Shown here: in pieces, positions 8,485 to 17,777 of the stretch
How the letters are laid out: the number at the start of each line of letters is the position of its first letter
How positions within the stretch are numbered: the first letter of the stretch is position 1
Source: Paraglaciecola polaris LMG 21857
GTDB lineage: Bacteria > Pseudomonadota > Gammaproteobacteria > Enterobacterales > Alteromonadaceae
Direction: 5' to 3'
DNA length: 61,489 nt
NCBI RefSeq assembly: GCF_000315055.1
Contig: NZ_BAER01000006.1
Span: 1-61,489 of the forward strand
Made by a program: the position numbers and the translations under genes
Notes under the pieces: model-generated
Databases searched by the model: none
What the model was told of the DNA's origin: nothing
The model's input: the letters and a program-made list of their open reading frames with translations, nothing else

Positions 8485-8521
8485 TGAACGGTCGTTCAAT
8501 TGATTGCTGAACAATCGTTCA
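8485..8521. promoter_or_regulatory. paired TetR-type palindromes upstream of the FrnE-like gene
   Basis: TGAACGGTCGTTCA (8485-8498) and TGAACAATCGTTCA (8508-8521) have their centres 23 bp apart. The same pair with the same spacing occurs at 11774-11810. The TetR gene lies between the two sites in the window and is the obvious binder. The rest of 8441-8778 contains no gene I can support. Confidence 0.75.
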
Positions 8522-8778
8522 ACTTATAGTGACGGTTTATTTCTGATGGTGGCTAACCATGCCCTAGGGCGTGATTTAATTGCAAAATTCCCTCACCGAT
8601 GATTCGGGCAAATCAATTTGCATAGGGCTAAGCTTTTACAATATAGGAAGACTGAATGGGTATGCTGACAAAACGGAGACGAGTAAGCTTAACCAAGGCG
8701 GAAAAATCCGTTCTACGCGCTCATTGCTGTATCAGGCAAGTCTGGGGCACCTAAGCTAATCAGCAGAGTAAAACAAGA

Positions 8779-9363
8779 TTAAGGCAAGGCTTCAAATAGG
8801 TCATCAATGAGCTTTTCCACGGCAACAATATTATCTGTTGCCTGAGCATACGTTCTTAAGCCTATTAATTGCACTTGCAGATAACAGGCTAATTCAACGG
8901 GATCTTTTGCTGCACTTATCTCGCCATTATCTTTCGCCCGTTGAAAAATTTGCGCAAGAGAGCCCTCTACCTTTGCTAAAATGGCTTTTGCGTTCGCAAG
9001 CAAGACAGGACTGTCGTTTTGCGTTAATTCAGCGACGCTTTTAACGATCATGCACATGCCACTTGGCACAGATCCTTTGTCACATAGGGTCACACTGCGA
9101 ATAAATCGTTTAAGGCCACCAAGCACTGTGTTTTCTTGCGCCATGCAGTTAGCAAGCTGCTCAGCATTTTCCAACGCGTAATGATTTAACGCTTCGCTGA
9201 ACAAATTATCTTTACTGCCAAAAGCCGCGTAGATGCTACCAGGGCGCATATCAACCACATCCTGTAGGTTTCTCATTGACGTCGCATGGTAACCTTTCTC
9301 CCAATATAGGTTTTTGGCTTTGCTGATCACGTCATCACGATTAAACTTTGCTTTTGCACTCAT
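8779..9363 (-). CDS. TetR-family repressor
   Basis: This is a 194-residue TetR regulator. The N-terminal helix-turn-helix (about residues 8-55) contains KAKNLYWEKGYHATSMRNL and MRPGSIYAAFGSKDNLF, a classic TetR DNA-binding signature. The C-terminal ligand domain has a Cys at about residue 93 (KGSVPSGMCMIVKS), so thiol sensing is possible but not shown. It is the fourth gene of a leftward run that starts with the AhpD-like protein. The operator pairs at 11774-11810 and 8485-8521 suggest that it represses its own operon and the FrnE-like gene. The inducer is probably an electrophile or oxidant, by inference from the neighbours. Confidence 0.9.
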   Translation of the reverse strand: MSAKAKFNRDDVISKAKNLYWEKGYHATSMRNLQDVVDMRPGSIYAAFGSKDNLFSEALNHYALENAEQLANCMAQENTVLGGLKRFIRSVTLCDKGSVPSGMCMIVKSVAELTQNDSPVLLANAKAILAKVEGSLAQIFQRAKDNGEISAAKDPVELACYLQVQLIGLRTYAQATDNIVAVEKLIDDLFEALP

Positions 9364-9459
9364 TACTATGGCCTTAAAACGTTTACGGTAAAAATCAAAA
9401 ACCTAATGACAAAGATGCCACTAGGTTTAGATTGATCGTTTGCTGCTATGTAAAATAAC

Positions 9460-10317
9460 TTACGCTGGCTTTAACGCCAATACTTTATCGATATCTTTAG
9501 CACTGTGACGACTTTCAAGTTGTTCCCATTCATCACCCCAATCACGGTTGATGATACGCCCACGTTGCACTGATGGGCGAGCTAACATCGCCTTTGCCCA
9601 ACGCTGAATATGGCTGTAGCTTTCGACCTGCAAAAACGCTTTTGCGTCGTAGAGCTTACCCAGAACTAAGTTGCCATACCACGGCCAAATTGCGATGTCC
9701 GCAATACTGAGTTCATCACCTGCGATGAATTCATTTTTGGCTAATTGTTTATCTAATACATCTAACTGGCGTTTGGTTTCCATGGCAAAACGATTAATTG
9801 CATATTCAAATTTCTGTGGCGCATACGCATAAAAATGACCAAAACCACCTCCTAAAAAGGGTGCTGAGCCATGTAACCAGAACAACCAGTTCAAAACTTG
9901 TGTACGCTTAACGCCTTTTTCAGGTAGTAACACCGAAAATTTTTCCGCAAGATAAACCAAAATGGAAGCGGATTCAAAAATAGCGTCAGCATCGTCGTTT
10001 GAGCGGTCGACTAATGCAGGAATTTTAGAATTTGGATTAACGTTCACGAACCCAGATGAAAACTGATCACCCTCGCCAATTTTTATCATGTGCGCGTCAT
10101 ATTCAGCGTCCTTACCCAAGGCTAATAACTCTTCTAACATGATAGTAATTTTTTGACCATTCGGTGTGCCCATTGAATATAATTGCAAGGCATGCTGACC
10201 TACAGGTAACGCCTTTTCGTGGGTCGCGCCTGAAACAGGGCGATTAATACTCGCCCATTTACCGCCACTTTGCGCATCATGAGTCCATATTTCGGGCGGT
10301 GTATATAGGTTTTCCAT
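9460..10317 (-). CDS. yghU: YghU-like glutathione transferase / disulfide-bond reductase
   Basis: This is a 285-residue Nu-class glutathione transferase homologue. It has the long N-terminal extension of YghU (MENLYTPPEIWTHDAQSGGK), a thioredoxin-like domain (TPNGQKITIMLEELLALG, NPNSKIPALVD with the cis-Pro, then FESASILVYLAEKF) and an all-helical C-terminal domain with GDELSIADIAIWPW. E. coli YghU binds two glutathiones and reduces disulfides and organic peroxides. The TPNGQK segment provides the Thr/Asn-type glutathione contacts. It lies 28 bp downstream of a second GST gene and upstream of tetR, consistent with one operon. Confidence 0.92.
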   Translation of the reverse strand: MENLYTPPEIWTHDAQSGGKWASINRPVSGATHEKALPVGQHALQLYSMGTPNGQKITIMLEELLALGKDAEYDAHMIKIGEGDQFSSGFVNVNPNSKIPALVDRSNDDADAIFESASILVYLAEKFSVLLPEKGVKRTQVLNWLFWLHGSAPFLGGGFGHFYAYAPQKFEYAINRFAMETKRQLDVLDKQLAKNEFIAGDELSIADIAIWPWYGNLVLGKLYDAKAFLQVESYSHIQRWAKAMLARPSVQRGRIINRDWGDEWEQLESRHSAKDIDKVLALKPA

Positions 10318-10345
10318 CTCGTTATTCCTAGGTTACTTTATGTGC

Positions 10346-11026
10346 TCAGGCTTGCGTATCAAAGTTTTGTGGATACAGCGCCCGGGCTGATTCTTCATCG
10401 AAATCAGCTTTAAATTGGATATCTTTAGCAATATTTCTTGCTCTTTCCACTGCTGGTCTGGTCTCTATTTTTGCAAACCAACGCAATAAGTTAGGATAAT
10501 TTTCCAGCTCTTTTTCACCTAACACAGCGGTTGCTTTATCTACCCAGCCCCATGCTGAAATATCGGCAATTGAGTATTCGTCACCCACCACAAATTCACG
10601 ACCTTTCATATGTGCCTCTAACACTTCATAGTGGCGCTGGGCTTCACGTAAATAACGATTGATGGCGTAAGGCACCTGCTCTGGAGCTCTATGTCTAAAG
10701 TGAACAGACTGACCAGAGAACGGCCCTAAGCCTGTCGCTAAAAACAATATCCAAGATAACATTTCACTGCGATATTGCTCTTTACCTGTGAACTTCCCCG
10801 TTTTTTCAGACAGATACATTAGGATGGCCGTCGAATCAAATACCCGTTTGCCATCGTCATCGATTGCAGGAGTTTTCCCATTAGGGTTAATTGCACGGTA
10901 CTCAGGTGTATGTTGCTCACCTTTCATGGTATCGACTGGGATTAATTTATACGCTAGCCCTGCCTCTTCTAAAAAAAGAGCCACTTTCATGGGGTTTGGC
11001 GTAGGGTGAAAATAGAACTTAAGCAT
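10346..11026 (-). CDS. glutathione S-transferase-like protein
   Basis: This 226-residue protein has a canonical GST layout. The N-terminal thioredoxin-like part reads FYFHPTPNPMKVALFLEEAG, then AINPNGKTPAIDDDG with the cis-Pro, then FDSTAILMYLSEKTG. The helical C-terminal part contains GDEYSIADISAWGW. The TPNPMK stretch replaces the usual Ser/Tyr catalytic region in a way seen in YfcG/YghU-type enzymes. It probably uses glutathione to reduce or conjugate electrophiles. It is 111 bp downstream of the AhpD-like gene and 28 bp upstream of the yghU-like gene, all leftward. Confidence 0.9.
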   Translation of the reverse strand: MLKFYFHPTPNPMKVALFLEEAGLAYKLIPVDTMKGEQHTPEYRAINPNGKTPAIDDDGKRVFDSTAILMYLSEKTGKFTGKEQYRSEMLSWILFLATGLGPFSGQSVHFRHRAPEQVPYAINRYLREAQRHYEVLEAHMKGREFVVGDEYSIADISAWGWVDKATAVLGEKELENYPNLLRWFAKIETRPAVERARNIAKDIQFKADFDEESARALYPQNFDTQA

Positions 11027-11137
11027 ATTGTTAACCTATCTCGCTGTGCCTGTGTAAGTATTAAAATCAACGCTGAATTGCTTCTGCATTAATAGCAGAG
11101 GCAATTGCATTGAAATCAATTATTCATGCTTACATGC

Positions 11138-11689
11138 TTATTTTTTAGTCCACGCGAATTTTTCAAACATGGGATCAACAGGCGTTTCAGCAATATGGTT
11201 GACGTAATTACTGATCACTTTTTGCGATAAACCAAGGATCACTTCAAGTACCTGCTGTTGTGCATAACCTGCAGCAAAGAATGCTTGTAACGCGTCTTCA
11301 GAAACATTACCGCGGTTACGAACAACACTTAACGTAAAGTCCTGCAAAGCTTGCAGTTTGTCAGTTGGCATCGCTTCACCGTTACGTAACGCTTCGGTTA
11401 ATGCAGGATCAACTTTCATTGAATGTGCAATACCAGTATGTGCAGGCACACAATAATGGCATTCATGCTCAACGTTTATCGTTTGCCATACCACGGTCAG
11501 CTCTTCAGCGTTAAAGGACGTATTGGTGAACAATTCATGTAATTGCATATACGCTTTGAGCGTACTTGGCGATTCAGCCAGAACACCGTAAAGGCCAGGC
11601 ACTACACCCATCTGCTTTTTTGCACCTTCTAATATTGCTTTGCTTTCTGCTGGTGCTGACTCAAGGGTATGAATTTTTAAGTTTGACAT
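11138..11689 (-). CDS. carboxymuconolactone decarboxylase / AhpD-family protein
   Basis: This is a 183-residue AhpD-like protein carrying the catalytic block HECHYCVPAHTG, with Cys77, Cys80 and His84 in the CxxCxxxH arrangement of thiol peroxidase-reductases. I take the ATG giving MSNLKIHTL, preceded by GAGAG; the longer frame starts inside the upstream operator and adds 33 improbable residues. It is the first gene of the leftward set and its promoter holds two TetR-type palindromes. A role in reducing hydroperoxides or alkylating compounds fits the neighbouring glutathione enzymes, but the substrate is unknown. Confidence 0.9.
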   Translation of the reverse strand: MSNLKIHTLESAPAESKAILEGAKKQMGVVPGLYGVLAESPSTLKAYMQLHELFTNTSFNAEELTVVWQTINVEHECHYCVPAHTGIAHSMKVDPALTEALRNGEAMPTDKLQALQDFTLSVVRNRGNVSEDALQAFFAAGYAQQQVLEVILGLSQKVISNYVNHIAETPVDPMFEKFAWTKK

Positions 11690-11773
11690 TATGACTCTCA
11701 CTAGTTGGGGAATAGACGGTTTTGTTGAATAGGAACCTTTGTTCCTCTGATTTAAGTGTACTATAAACCCACA

Positions 11774-11810
11774 TGAACGAACGTTCAAGTTTATTTTGAG
11801 CGATCGTTCA
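11774..11810. promoter_or_regulatory. paired TetR-type palindromes upstream of the AhpD-like operon
   Basis: TGAACGAACGTTCA (11774-11787) and TGAGCGATCGTTCA (11797-11810) have centres 23 bp apart, the same geometry as the pair at 8485-8521. They lie 85-121 bp upstream of the AhpD-like start, where they could block transcription. Confidence 0.75.
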
Positions 11811-12261
11811 GACTTGATATTAAGACACTGAATGCAAAGTGATTTTATTTACGCTAAGCCTCACGGTACGCAGCTTTCGCGCATATCCAGCCAGGCGTTA
11901 CACATTAATAAACAAAAATACCGTCGGGTATAAGTGAGCTTTAGGGAGTTATGCGGTTTTGGGTGGTTTTAGGAGAGCATTTAAATCCGCTGACTCACAG
12001 ACCAATAAATCGTTTCAGATATTAACAATCGGCATAACCAAATGGCGTGGGCAAAATAAAGCAAGGGTATTTCTCATACACAGAGGGTGATTAAACAGAG
12101 ATCCCCCCCTAGGAGGTTTGCTTTAGGGGGATACCTTTTTGTTCAAGCATGGTGGATTTTTAGCCTGTTACAAAATTACCCCTGATGCTTTGAAAAGCCA
12201 GTACCACTTCAGAGCGGCTCATTACCCTGAAGTGTATGGCACACGTTAACCGGGTTAACCG
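11811..12261. other. gene-free stretch with several hairpins
   Basis: No coding region is supported here. Three inverted repeats stand out: a C-rich/G-rich pair near 12102-12132 (ATCCCCC with GGGGGAT); CACTTCAG/CTGAAGTG at 12205-12234; and GTTAACC-G-GGTTAAC at 12245-12259, just past the stop of the leftward hypothetical gene. They may form the 3' end structures of that gene. Confidence 0.4.
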
Positions 12262-12879
12262 TTATTGATAGCTTCTTTTTACCCAGCCAACCAAATACCA
12301 ACTGTCCGCTGAATTTTTTGATCGTCTGATGGTGCGGATTTTTTCTAGATTCTTCAGACTCTCTTCTAATTCATTTTCGGTCAACGTAGTACGGTCGTAA
12401 CGAATTAGGTGGGTGTTAATTTTGCTAAGTAAATCTTTACCGCTTATGGTGTTGCTACGGCGGTTTCTCACGAACCACATGCTCCAGATTACCATAGCGT
12501 CATTTTCACTGATCGTGACGTCTTGCAGGTCGCTGACTAAACGCAAAACCTCAATAAAGGCATATAAACCTAACCAAGGCTCAACTTTAAGATTGAAGCC
12601 TGGCGGTTGAGTTTTCACAATTTGATCAACCACGGTATTGATATTCAATTTGATACTGCCCGCTTTCGCTACTTTTGCCTCGCCGTCTTCTGATGTTGCG
12701 CTGGCCTCTGCGTCTGACACCGGGGTTTTCGGCGGTTTGATCACAATAGCTGGCGTAAGTGCGGTACCTATCAATTCATCAATCGAACTTGGCTCTACCC
12801 CTACACTGCTAAGGGATGCACGCATTGAAGCGTTGAGTTCCAATTCTTTGTTATTTGCCGTCTCATAGTCGAGTTCCAT
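12262..12879 (-). CDS. hypothetical protein with a possible winged-helix C-terminus
   Basis: This is a 205-residue soluble protein of unknown function with no signal peptide. The first 75 residues are low-complexity and acidic/Ala-rich (SDAEASATSEDGEAKVAKAG). Residues about 80-205 are compact and predicted helical (PPGFNLKVEPWLGLYAFIEV). The last 45 residues (ENELEESLKNLEKIRTIRR, ending in SWYLVGWV) resemble a helix plus beta-wing, so DNA binding is conceivable but not established. A good ribosome site (GGAG) precedes the ATG, which supports it being real. It is monocistronic, with large gaps on both sides. Confidence 0.65.
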   Translation of the reverse strand: MELDYETANNKELELNASMRASLSSVGVEPSSIDELIGTALTPAIVIKPPKTPVSDAEASATSEDGEAKVAKAGSIKLNINTVVDQIVKTQPPGFNLKVEPWLGLYAFIEVLRLVSDLQDVTISENDAMVIWSMWFVRNRRSNTISGKDLLSKINTHLIRYDRTTLTENELEESLKNLEKIRTIRRSKNSADSWYLVGWVKRSYQ

Positions 12880-13404
12880 ATCGATATCTCCTAATCATTC
12901 TTATTATTATTGCTCTACCAGCCTTGCTCAAATAAAGGCCAAGTCAGCAATTACCAACACTGACTAACCTAACTCTTTCGTCATCGGCTAACCCAAGGGC
13001 AAATTTATACGGTCAGCTAAATGTCTAAAACGTGGGAGCGAACAAGTGCGGGTTAATCAACCCATCGCAAAAACCAATTTGCCCCTTGTTTGCGGTAATT
13101 TCAGCACTAACTTACCACAAAAACGCCTATTAATGTTGCACATGGCTTGATTTTCACGTTACCGACTCAGTAATTTACAGAATTTTAGACAGGGAATAAC
13201 GTATTTTTCATACATCTGGCGCGGTAGATGCCAAAATACGCAACGCAAGATTTTATCCACTCACTTAACGTAAAATTCATGCCTAGACACTGCCCTTAAC
13301 CCGTCATTACTAGTAAGCCGTGCATGGCAGCCAAACCATTTTGGCAAGGCTGATACGGTTAGTTTTTATTTCTGAGGGGAGGCGCTACTGATAAAGGCGT
13401 TAAC
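12880..13404. other. gene-free stretch
   Basis: About 525 bp separate the hypothetical gene's start from the end of the PiuC-like gene. It should hold the leftward promoter of the hypothetical gene. I see no open frame, repeat or RNA gene that I can support. Confidence 0.4.
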
Positions 13405-14088
13405 TTAGCAACTTGCCCAGCTACGCATTAGGTTGTGATACACGCCTGAAAGGCGTTTGACTTCGGGATCATTACTGCCCCTGTCGACCGTAAGCGCTTG
13501 TATCGATTGGTCTAAATCAAATAACGTGCTGCGCTGATCATTGGTGCGCACTAAACTTTCGATCCAGAAAAACGAGGCAGTTCTGACGCCCCTATTGACC
13601 GGATTAACCTGGTGTAAGCTATTAGCCGGATACAAAATCACGCTGCCTGCACTGAGTTTAATTTGCTGTAAGCCGAACTGGGTTTCAATGCTTAATTCCC
13701 CTCCCTCGTATGCACCAGGTTCCGTTAAAAACAAGGTGGCAGAAAGATCCGTACGCAACATTTGATGACTATTTGGCAGTGGCATGATTGACGCGTCAAC
13801 ATGTAAACCGTAATGCTCGCCGCCTTGGTAACGATTAAATTTTGGCGGGTAAATCTTACTTGGCAGCGCAGCGGACATAAAAAGTGGATGACTGGACAAT
13901 TTGCGGATCACAATATTCCGCAATTCATTTGCCAATGCACTGCTGTCGTCTAGCTGTTGATTGTATTTAACTTTTGACGCTTGACTGCCTGCCGTGTGTT
14001 TACCGTCTTGCCACTGACCTTTATCTAACGCTTGGGTAAATTGAGTGACTTCTTTTTTGGATAGTAGATCTTCAATGACGGTTAACAT
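13405..14088 (-). CDS. piuC: Fe(II)/2-oxoglutarate-dependent PKHD-type hydroxylase, PiuC/YbiX-like
   Basis: This is a 227-residue dioxygenase of the PKHD family. The iron triad is visible: His96 and Asp98 in HYGLHVDAS and His159 in NSLHQVNPV, with Arg169 in GVRTASFF positioned for 2-oxoglutarate. PiuC-type proteins are encoded beside TonB-dependent siderophore receptors and are induced by iron starvation; their substrate is not settled. It is the last gene of the leftward set that begins at exbB behind a Fur box. There is a 142-bp gap from the FMN oxidase, so an extra promoter is possible. Confidence 0.92.
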   Translation of the reverse strand: MLTVIEDLLSKKEVTQFTQALDKGQWQDGKHTAGSQASKVKYNQQLDDSSALANELRNIVIRKLSSHPLFMSAALPSKIYPPKFNRYQGGEHYGLHVDASIMPLPNSHQMLRTDLSATLFLTEPGAYEGGELSIETQFGLQQIKLSAGSVILYPANSLHQVNPVNRGVRTASFFWIESLVRTNDQRSTLFDLDQSIQALTVDRGSNDPEVKRLSGVYHNLMRSWASC

Positions 14089-14230
14089 GGGTCTCTCTTT
14101 TAACGGGCTGGCTGTATAATAATTGGTAAGTGTAACAATTCACGCCTAGATATTCATTTGGCATTAACAGCGAATAGTTACCCTTAACACATAAATATTC
14201 TCTTCTATTGGCATTGCGTATTCCGGCAAA

Positions 14231-15340
14231 CTAATAAATACAATCAAGTGTAATATCGTTAATGGTTTCGCATCCAGTCAACGCCATCGCAAGTTCTAGC
14301 TCTTGTTGTAGCAAAGTCAGGCTATGCGCCACACCTAAGGCGCCAGCCACAGCTAAGCCGTTTAGTACTGGCCGACCAATCAATACGCCGTTGGCTCCTA
14401 AGGCAATGGCCTTAAAAATATCAGTGCCACGGCGAATACCGCTATCAAGTAAAATAGCGAAATCTTCTCCTACCGCGTTTCGGATTGGTGGCAGTAAATC
14501 AATGCTAGGGGCAAGGCCATCTAACGTGCGTCCACCGTGGTTTGATACTACGATACCGGCACAGCCACTCTGGGAGGCTAAAATTGCATCTTGTGGGTGA
14601 CTGATGCCTTTGATCCATACTGGCAGCTTAGTGTGTTGACGTAACCACTGAATATCGTCCCAGTCGGGGGCGTCTGCCATTAAACCATTGAGCAGTACAC
14701 TTTGCCCTGGGGACAAAGATTGGGTTTTCGACGTGGGGTAATTGACTAAATTGGCTGCAACCACACTTGATGGCAAGCTAAAACCTGCCCGTTGCTGGCG
14801 ATTACGCAGGCCACTTACCGGCGCATCAACCGTCACCACAATGGCCGTGTAACCAGCATTTTCAGCTCGCCTTACTAAATCAAGGGTATGTTCAGGGTCC
14901 GGCTGCATATATAACTGAAACCACTTAGGCGTTTGCTGTTGGGCAGCAATATCTTCTAGCGGTACAGTCGATAACGTACTGGTTAACATACCCATATTCA
15001 CCGCATTCACCGCTTCAACCGTGGCTAACTCGCCTTCGGGATGCAGTAAACTTTGATACGCCAAAGGCGCCACCAACATAGGCCAAGCAAAGGTATCACC
15101 ACTTAAAGTGACCGCTGTCGTGCCTTGGGTGAACTTACGCAACACACGTTTGTTCATACCGATGGCGTCAAACGCACTTCGGTTGCGATTTAAGGTAATA
15201 TCGTCCCCTGCTCCGCCGGCAATATATTCATAGATACCGTGGGGCATATATTCTTTTGCCAAACGTTCATAATCGCCAATGGCAATCACATCCGCGGGAA
15301 TTTTCTTGAGTTTTGGTAACACGTAATGTTCTGCTTTCAT
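14231..15340 (-). CDS. FMN-dependent alpha-hydroxy-acid oxidizing protein (lactate/glycolate oxidase family)
   Basis: This is a 369-residue TIM-barrel flavoprotein. Family marks include YEYIAGGAGDDITLNRNR near residue 40, the substrate/FMN-binding VTVDAPVSGLRNRQQR near 175, the Lys of PVWIKGI, the catalytic-His block VVSNHGGRTLDG near 265, and the FMN phosphate loop DSGIRRGTDIFKAIALGAN. It should oxidise an L-2-hydroxy acid to the 2-oxo acid. The electron acceptor (oxygen or quinone) cannot be told from sequence. Its place between a siderophore receptor and a PiuC-like hydroxylase is unusual and suggests a link to iron starvation. Confidence 0.88.
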   Translation of the reverse strand: MKAEHYVLPKLKKIPADVIAIGDYERLAKEYMPHGIYEYIAGGAGDDITLNRNRSAFDAIGMNKRVLRKFTQGTTAVTLSGDTFAWPMLVAPLAYQSLLHPEGELATVEAVNAVNMGMLTSTLSTVPLEDIAAQQQTPKWFQLYMQPDPEHTLDLVRRAENAGYTAIVVTVDAPVSGLRNRQQRAGFSLPSSVVAANLVNYPTSKTQSLSPGQSVLLNGLMADAPDWDDIQWLRQHTKLPVWIKGISHPQDAILASQSGCAGIVVSNHGGRTLDGLAPSIDLLPPIRNAVGEDFAILLDSGIRRGTDIFKAIALGANGVLIGRPVLNGLAVAGALGVAHSLTLLQQELELAMALTGCETINDITLDCIY

Positions 15341-15431
15341 GGCGAAAGATTAACCTAAAAAGAAAAAGGGAGCACGCTGAAAAACAACCTACTCCCTTGA
15401 TTCATTTACCAAAATTGTAAATAAACGTGTT

Positions 15432-17771
15432 TTAGAACTCGTACGTTAGTGTCAACTTGGCGTTTCGCGCTGCACCAATATAGGTAAAGGCACCACTGCG
15501 ATAGGCTGCTAGGTAGTAGTCTTTATCGGTAACGTTAGCCACATTTAACCGCAAGTTTAACTGCTCATTGAATGCATACGTTGCGAACACATCAAACGAG
15601 GTATAGCTTGGGACCTTGTAGGAGTAATCATTAATGTCGCTGTTGAAGCCGGCGCCTGAATCAGGTTGGCCTGCATATATTTCACTTGAGTAGGTCATAG
15701 TCCCGCCGAATGAAATTGCATCGTTTGCCTGATAACGCAACTGCCAGAAGGCGCTGTTATCCGCGAAGTTACTCAAGGTTCTACCAACACTATCGGTATC
15801 GAAAGATTCAAGTACTTCGGCATCCATGAAGCTTACACCGAATTGGGTGCTTAACTTTTCTGTGATGTTACCTACCACAGAGAACTCAGCACCTTTCACA
15901 CGGTTTTTACCTGTATTAAGGGTACCTAGATTGGCGTAATCGTCGTCGCCTATACTTTCCATTACATCATCTTTAGTGATTTGGAAGATAGCCGCCGTGA
16001 TAAGCAGTTTATCGTTGTATACGTTCCATTTGGTACCTAATTCAAAGTTTTCAGTGTCTTCTGGTTTACTGTCAGTCACTTGTTGAGGGTCGCCACAAAT
16101 ACCACCGTAACCACAGTTACCACCCAGATCTGACTCGCCGCCGTTGATATTACTTGACGTACTGTATGTTAAATAAACATTAGCGTCTTCGTTGATGTTA
16201 TATACCACACCCACATGACCGTTCCATAAAGTATCTGAATAGTCATAGGCAGTGGCTACACCGCCGCTGGTCACGACATTATCGTAATCAAAGCTATCAG
16301 CACGTACACCGGCAAATACCGACCAGAAATCGTTAATGTCAATGGTATCCATTAATGACACAGACACGGTATCGATTGAGTAATCTGAGTCTTGGGCACC
16401 TTTGGTAATGCTGCGACCCATGACGCTATTGATATTATCAATATAGTTACCGCTGGCATCGACGATACAATAACCTGCTGAAGCACCACCGCGACCTGAA
16501 GTGACACAGTTGGTGTCACCGGTATTTTCTACGTTATAAACACCGTTATCTACGTCAAGGGTACTGTATTCAGCACTCACTACGAAATTATGCTTTAGAC
16601 CGCCTAGATCACGGGTTAAAAAGACATTAAGTTGGTCTGCGAAGTACTCGACTTCTTGCCAACCTTGGTGCGTACTCAAACCAACAGTTGCCGCACCGGG
16701 TGCATCTAGGTCAGTTGCGTCACGGTTAGTGCCGCGGGCACCGGTTGTGACATAACCATTGTCTGTTGTGCCGTAACGCATCATGTTTTCAACACGAGTG
16801 TTACTGTCTATTTCGTATTGCGCACGCAAGGTAAACGTATTAATTTCTGACTCTAAGAAATCTTGTCCATCTTGGCTATACACAGGCAAGTCATGTACAG
16901 GTTTGCCACCATTTGGCTCAATATAGGTACCTAGATCCGGGGTATCTTCTGCTTTTAAGTAATAGTAATCTGCAGTCAATTTAAGTTTGTCAGTGGCTTG
17001 ATAAACCGCTGACAAGGCTAAACCGTTACGCTCTTGATCGGCAGGGCTGCGGTCAGGGATTTCTTTGTATGAATGCAACACGTTTGCACGTACGGCAAGT
17101 TCGTCATTGATACGTTTGTTACTATCAAGGGCGATACGACGATAATCATCAGTACCTAAACCGGCTTCTAGCTTGTTAAAGTCATATTCGCTGCTCGCTT
17201 GCTTGGTAATACTGTTAACCGCGCCACCTGTTGAACCACGGCCAGCAAAAGTAGAACTGGGGCCTTTGGTTATTTCAACTTGCTCTGTGGCAAAGCTTTC
17301 ACGAGTTGTCATACCTGGGTCACGTAAACCATCGACAAACACGTCACTGCGTGCTTCGTGGCCACGAATAATATAGCGATCGCCAAAAGCATTACCGTTT
17401 TCACCTGTGCCTAATGTAATACCAGGCTGGGCAGCAAGAATTTCTTTTAAGTCAGTTTTACCTGACTCTTTTATTTGGGTTTGTGTCAAGACACTAATAG
17501 TCTGGGGCGTATCGGCTAATTCTTTAACATGGCGTGAATCACCAGAAACCTGCGCTTTATAAGGTGCGCCCGCTTGGGCATAAGGGTTGGTATCTACCGT
17601 ACGCTCTTCAATCTGCATGGTGTCCAATACAATTGGCTCGTCTTCTTGTGCCAGTGCCATAGGGCTTAGCAACATACCTGGAATGCTTAACGCTAATAAA
17701 GTCTTGTTGGTTTTAACGTTAGGCGAGCGCAAGCTCAATGGCGCCGAATGACAGGCTGTTTTTCTACTCAT
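15432..17771 (-). CDS. TonB-dependent siderophore receptor
   Basis: This is a 779-residue outer-membrane receptor. A signal peptide ends near residue 41 (LSPMALA before QEDEP). The plug domain follows (ADTPQTISVLTQTQIKESG, then TKGPSSTFAGRGSTGGAVN), then a 22-strand barrel ending in the expected C-terminal Phe (KLTLTYEF). A near-N-terminal stretch (EPIVLDTMQIEE) fits a TonB box. The plug sequence matches catecholate-type siderophore receptors (Fiu/PiuA-like), though the ligand is not certain. It lies 6 bp downstream of tonB in the same Fur-headed operon, so the transporter comes with its own energising complex. Confidence 0.93.
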   Translation of the reverse strand: MSRKTACHSAPLSLRSPNVKTNKTLLALSIPGMLLSPMALAQEDEPIVLDTMQIEERTVDTNPYAQAGAPYKAQVSGDSRHVKELADTPQTISVLTQTQIKESGKTDLKEILAAQPGITLGTGENGNAFGDRYIIRGHEARSDVFVDGLRDPGMTTRESFATEQVEITKGPSSTFAGRGSTGGAVNSITKQASSEYDFNKLEAGLGTDDYRRIALDSNKRINDELAVRANVLHSYKEIPDRSPADQERNGLALSAVYQATDKLKLTADYYYLKAEDTPDLGTYIEPNGGKPVHDLPVYSQDGQDFLESEINTFTLRAQYEIDSNTRVENMMRYGTTDNGYVTTGARGTNRDATDLDAPGAATVGLSTHQGWQEVEYFADQLNVFLTRDLGGLKHNFVVSAEYSTLDVDNGVYNVENTGDTNCVTSGRGGASAGYCIVDASGNYIDNINSVMGRSITKGAQDSDYSIDTVSVSLMDTIDINDFWSVFAGVRADSFDYDNVVTSGGVATAYDYSDTLWNGHVGVVYNINEDANVYLTYSTSSNINGGESDLGGNCGYGGICGDPQQVTDSKPEDTENFELGTKWNVYNDKLLITAAIFQITKDDVMESIGDDDYANLGTLNTGKNRVKGAEFSVVGNITEKLSTQFGVSFMDAEVLESFDTDSVGRTLSNFADNSAFWQLRYQANDAISFGGTMTYSSEIYAGQPDSGAGFNSDINDYSYKVPSYTSFDVFATYAFNEQLNLRLNVANVTDKDYYLAAYRSGAFTYIGAARNAKLTLTYEF

Positions 17772-17777
17772 GGGTAA

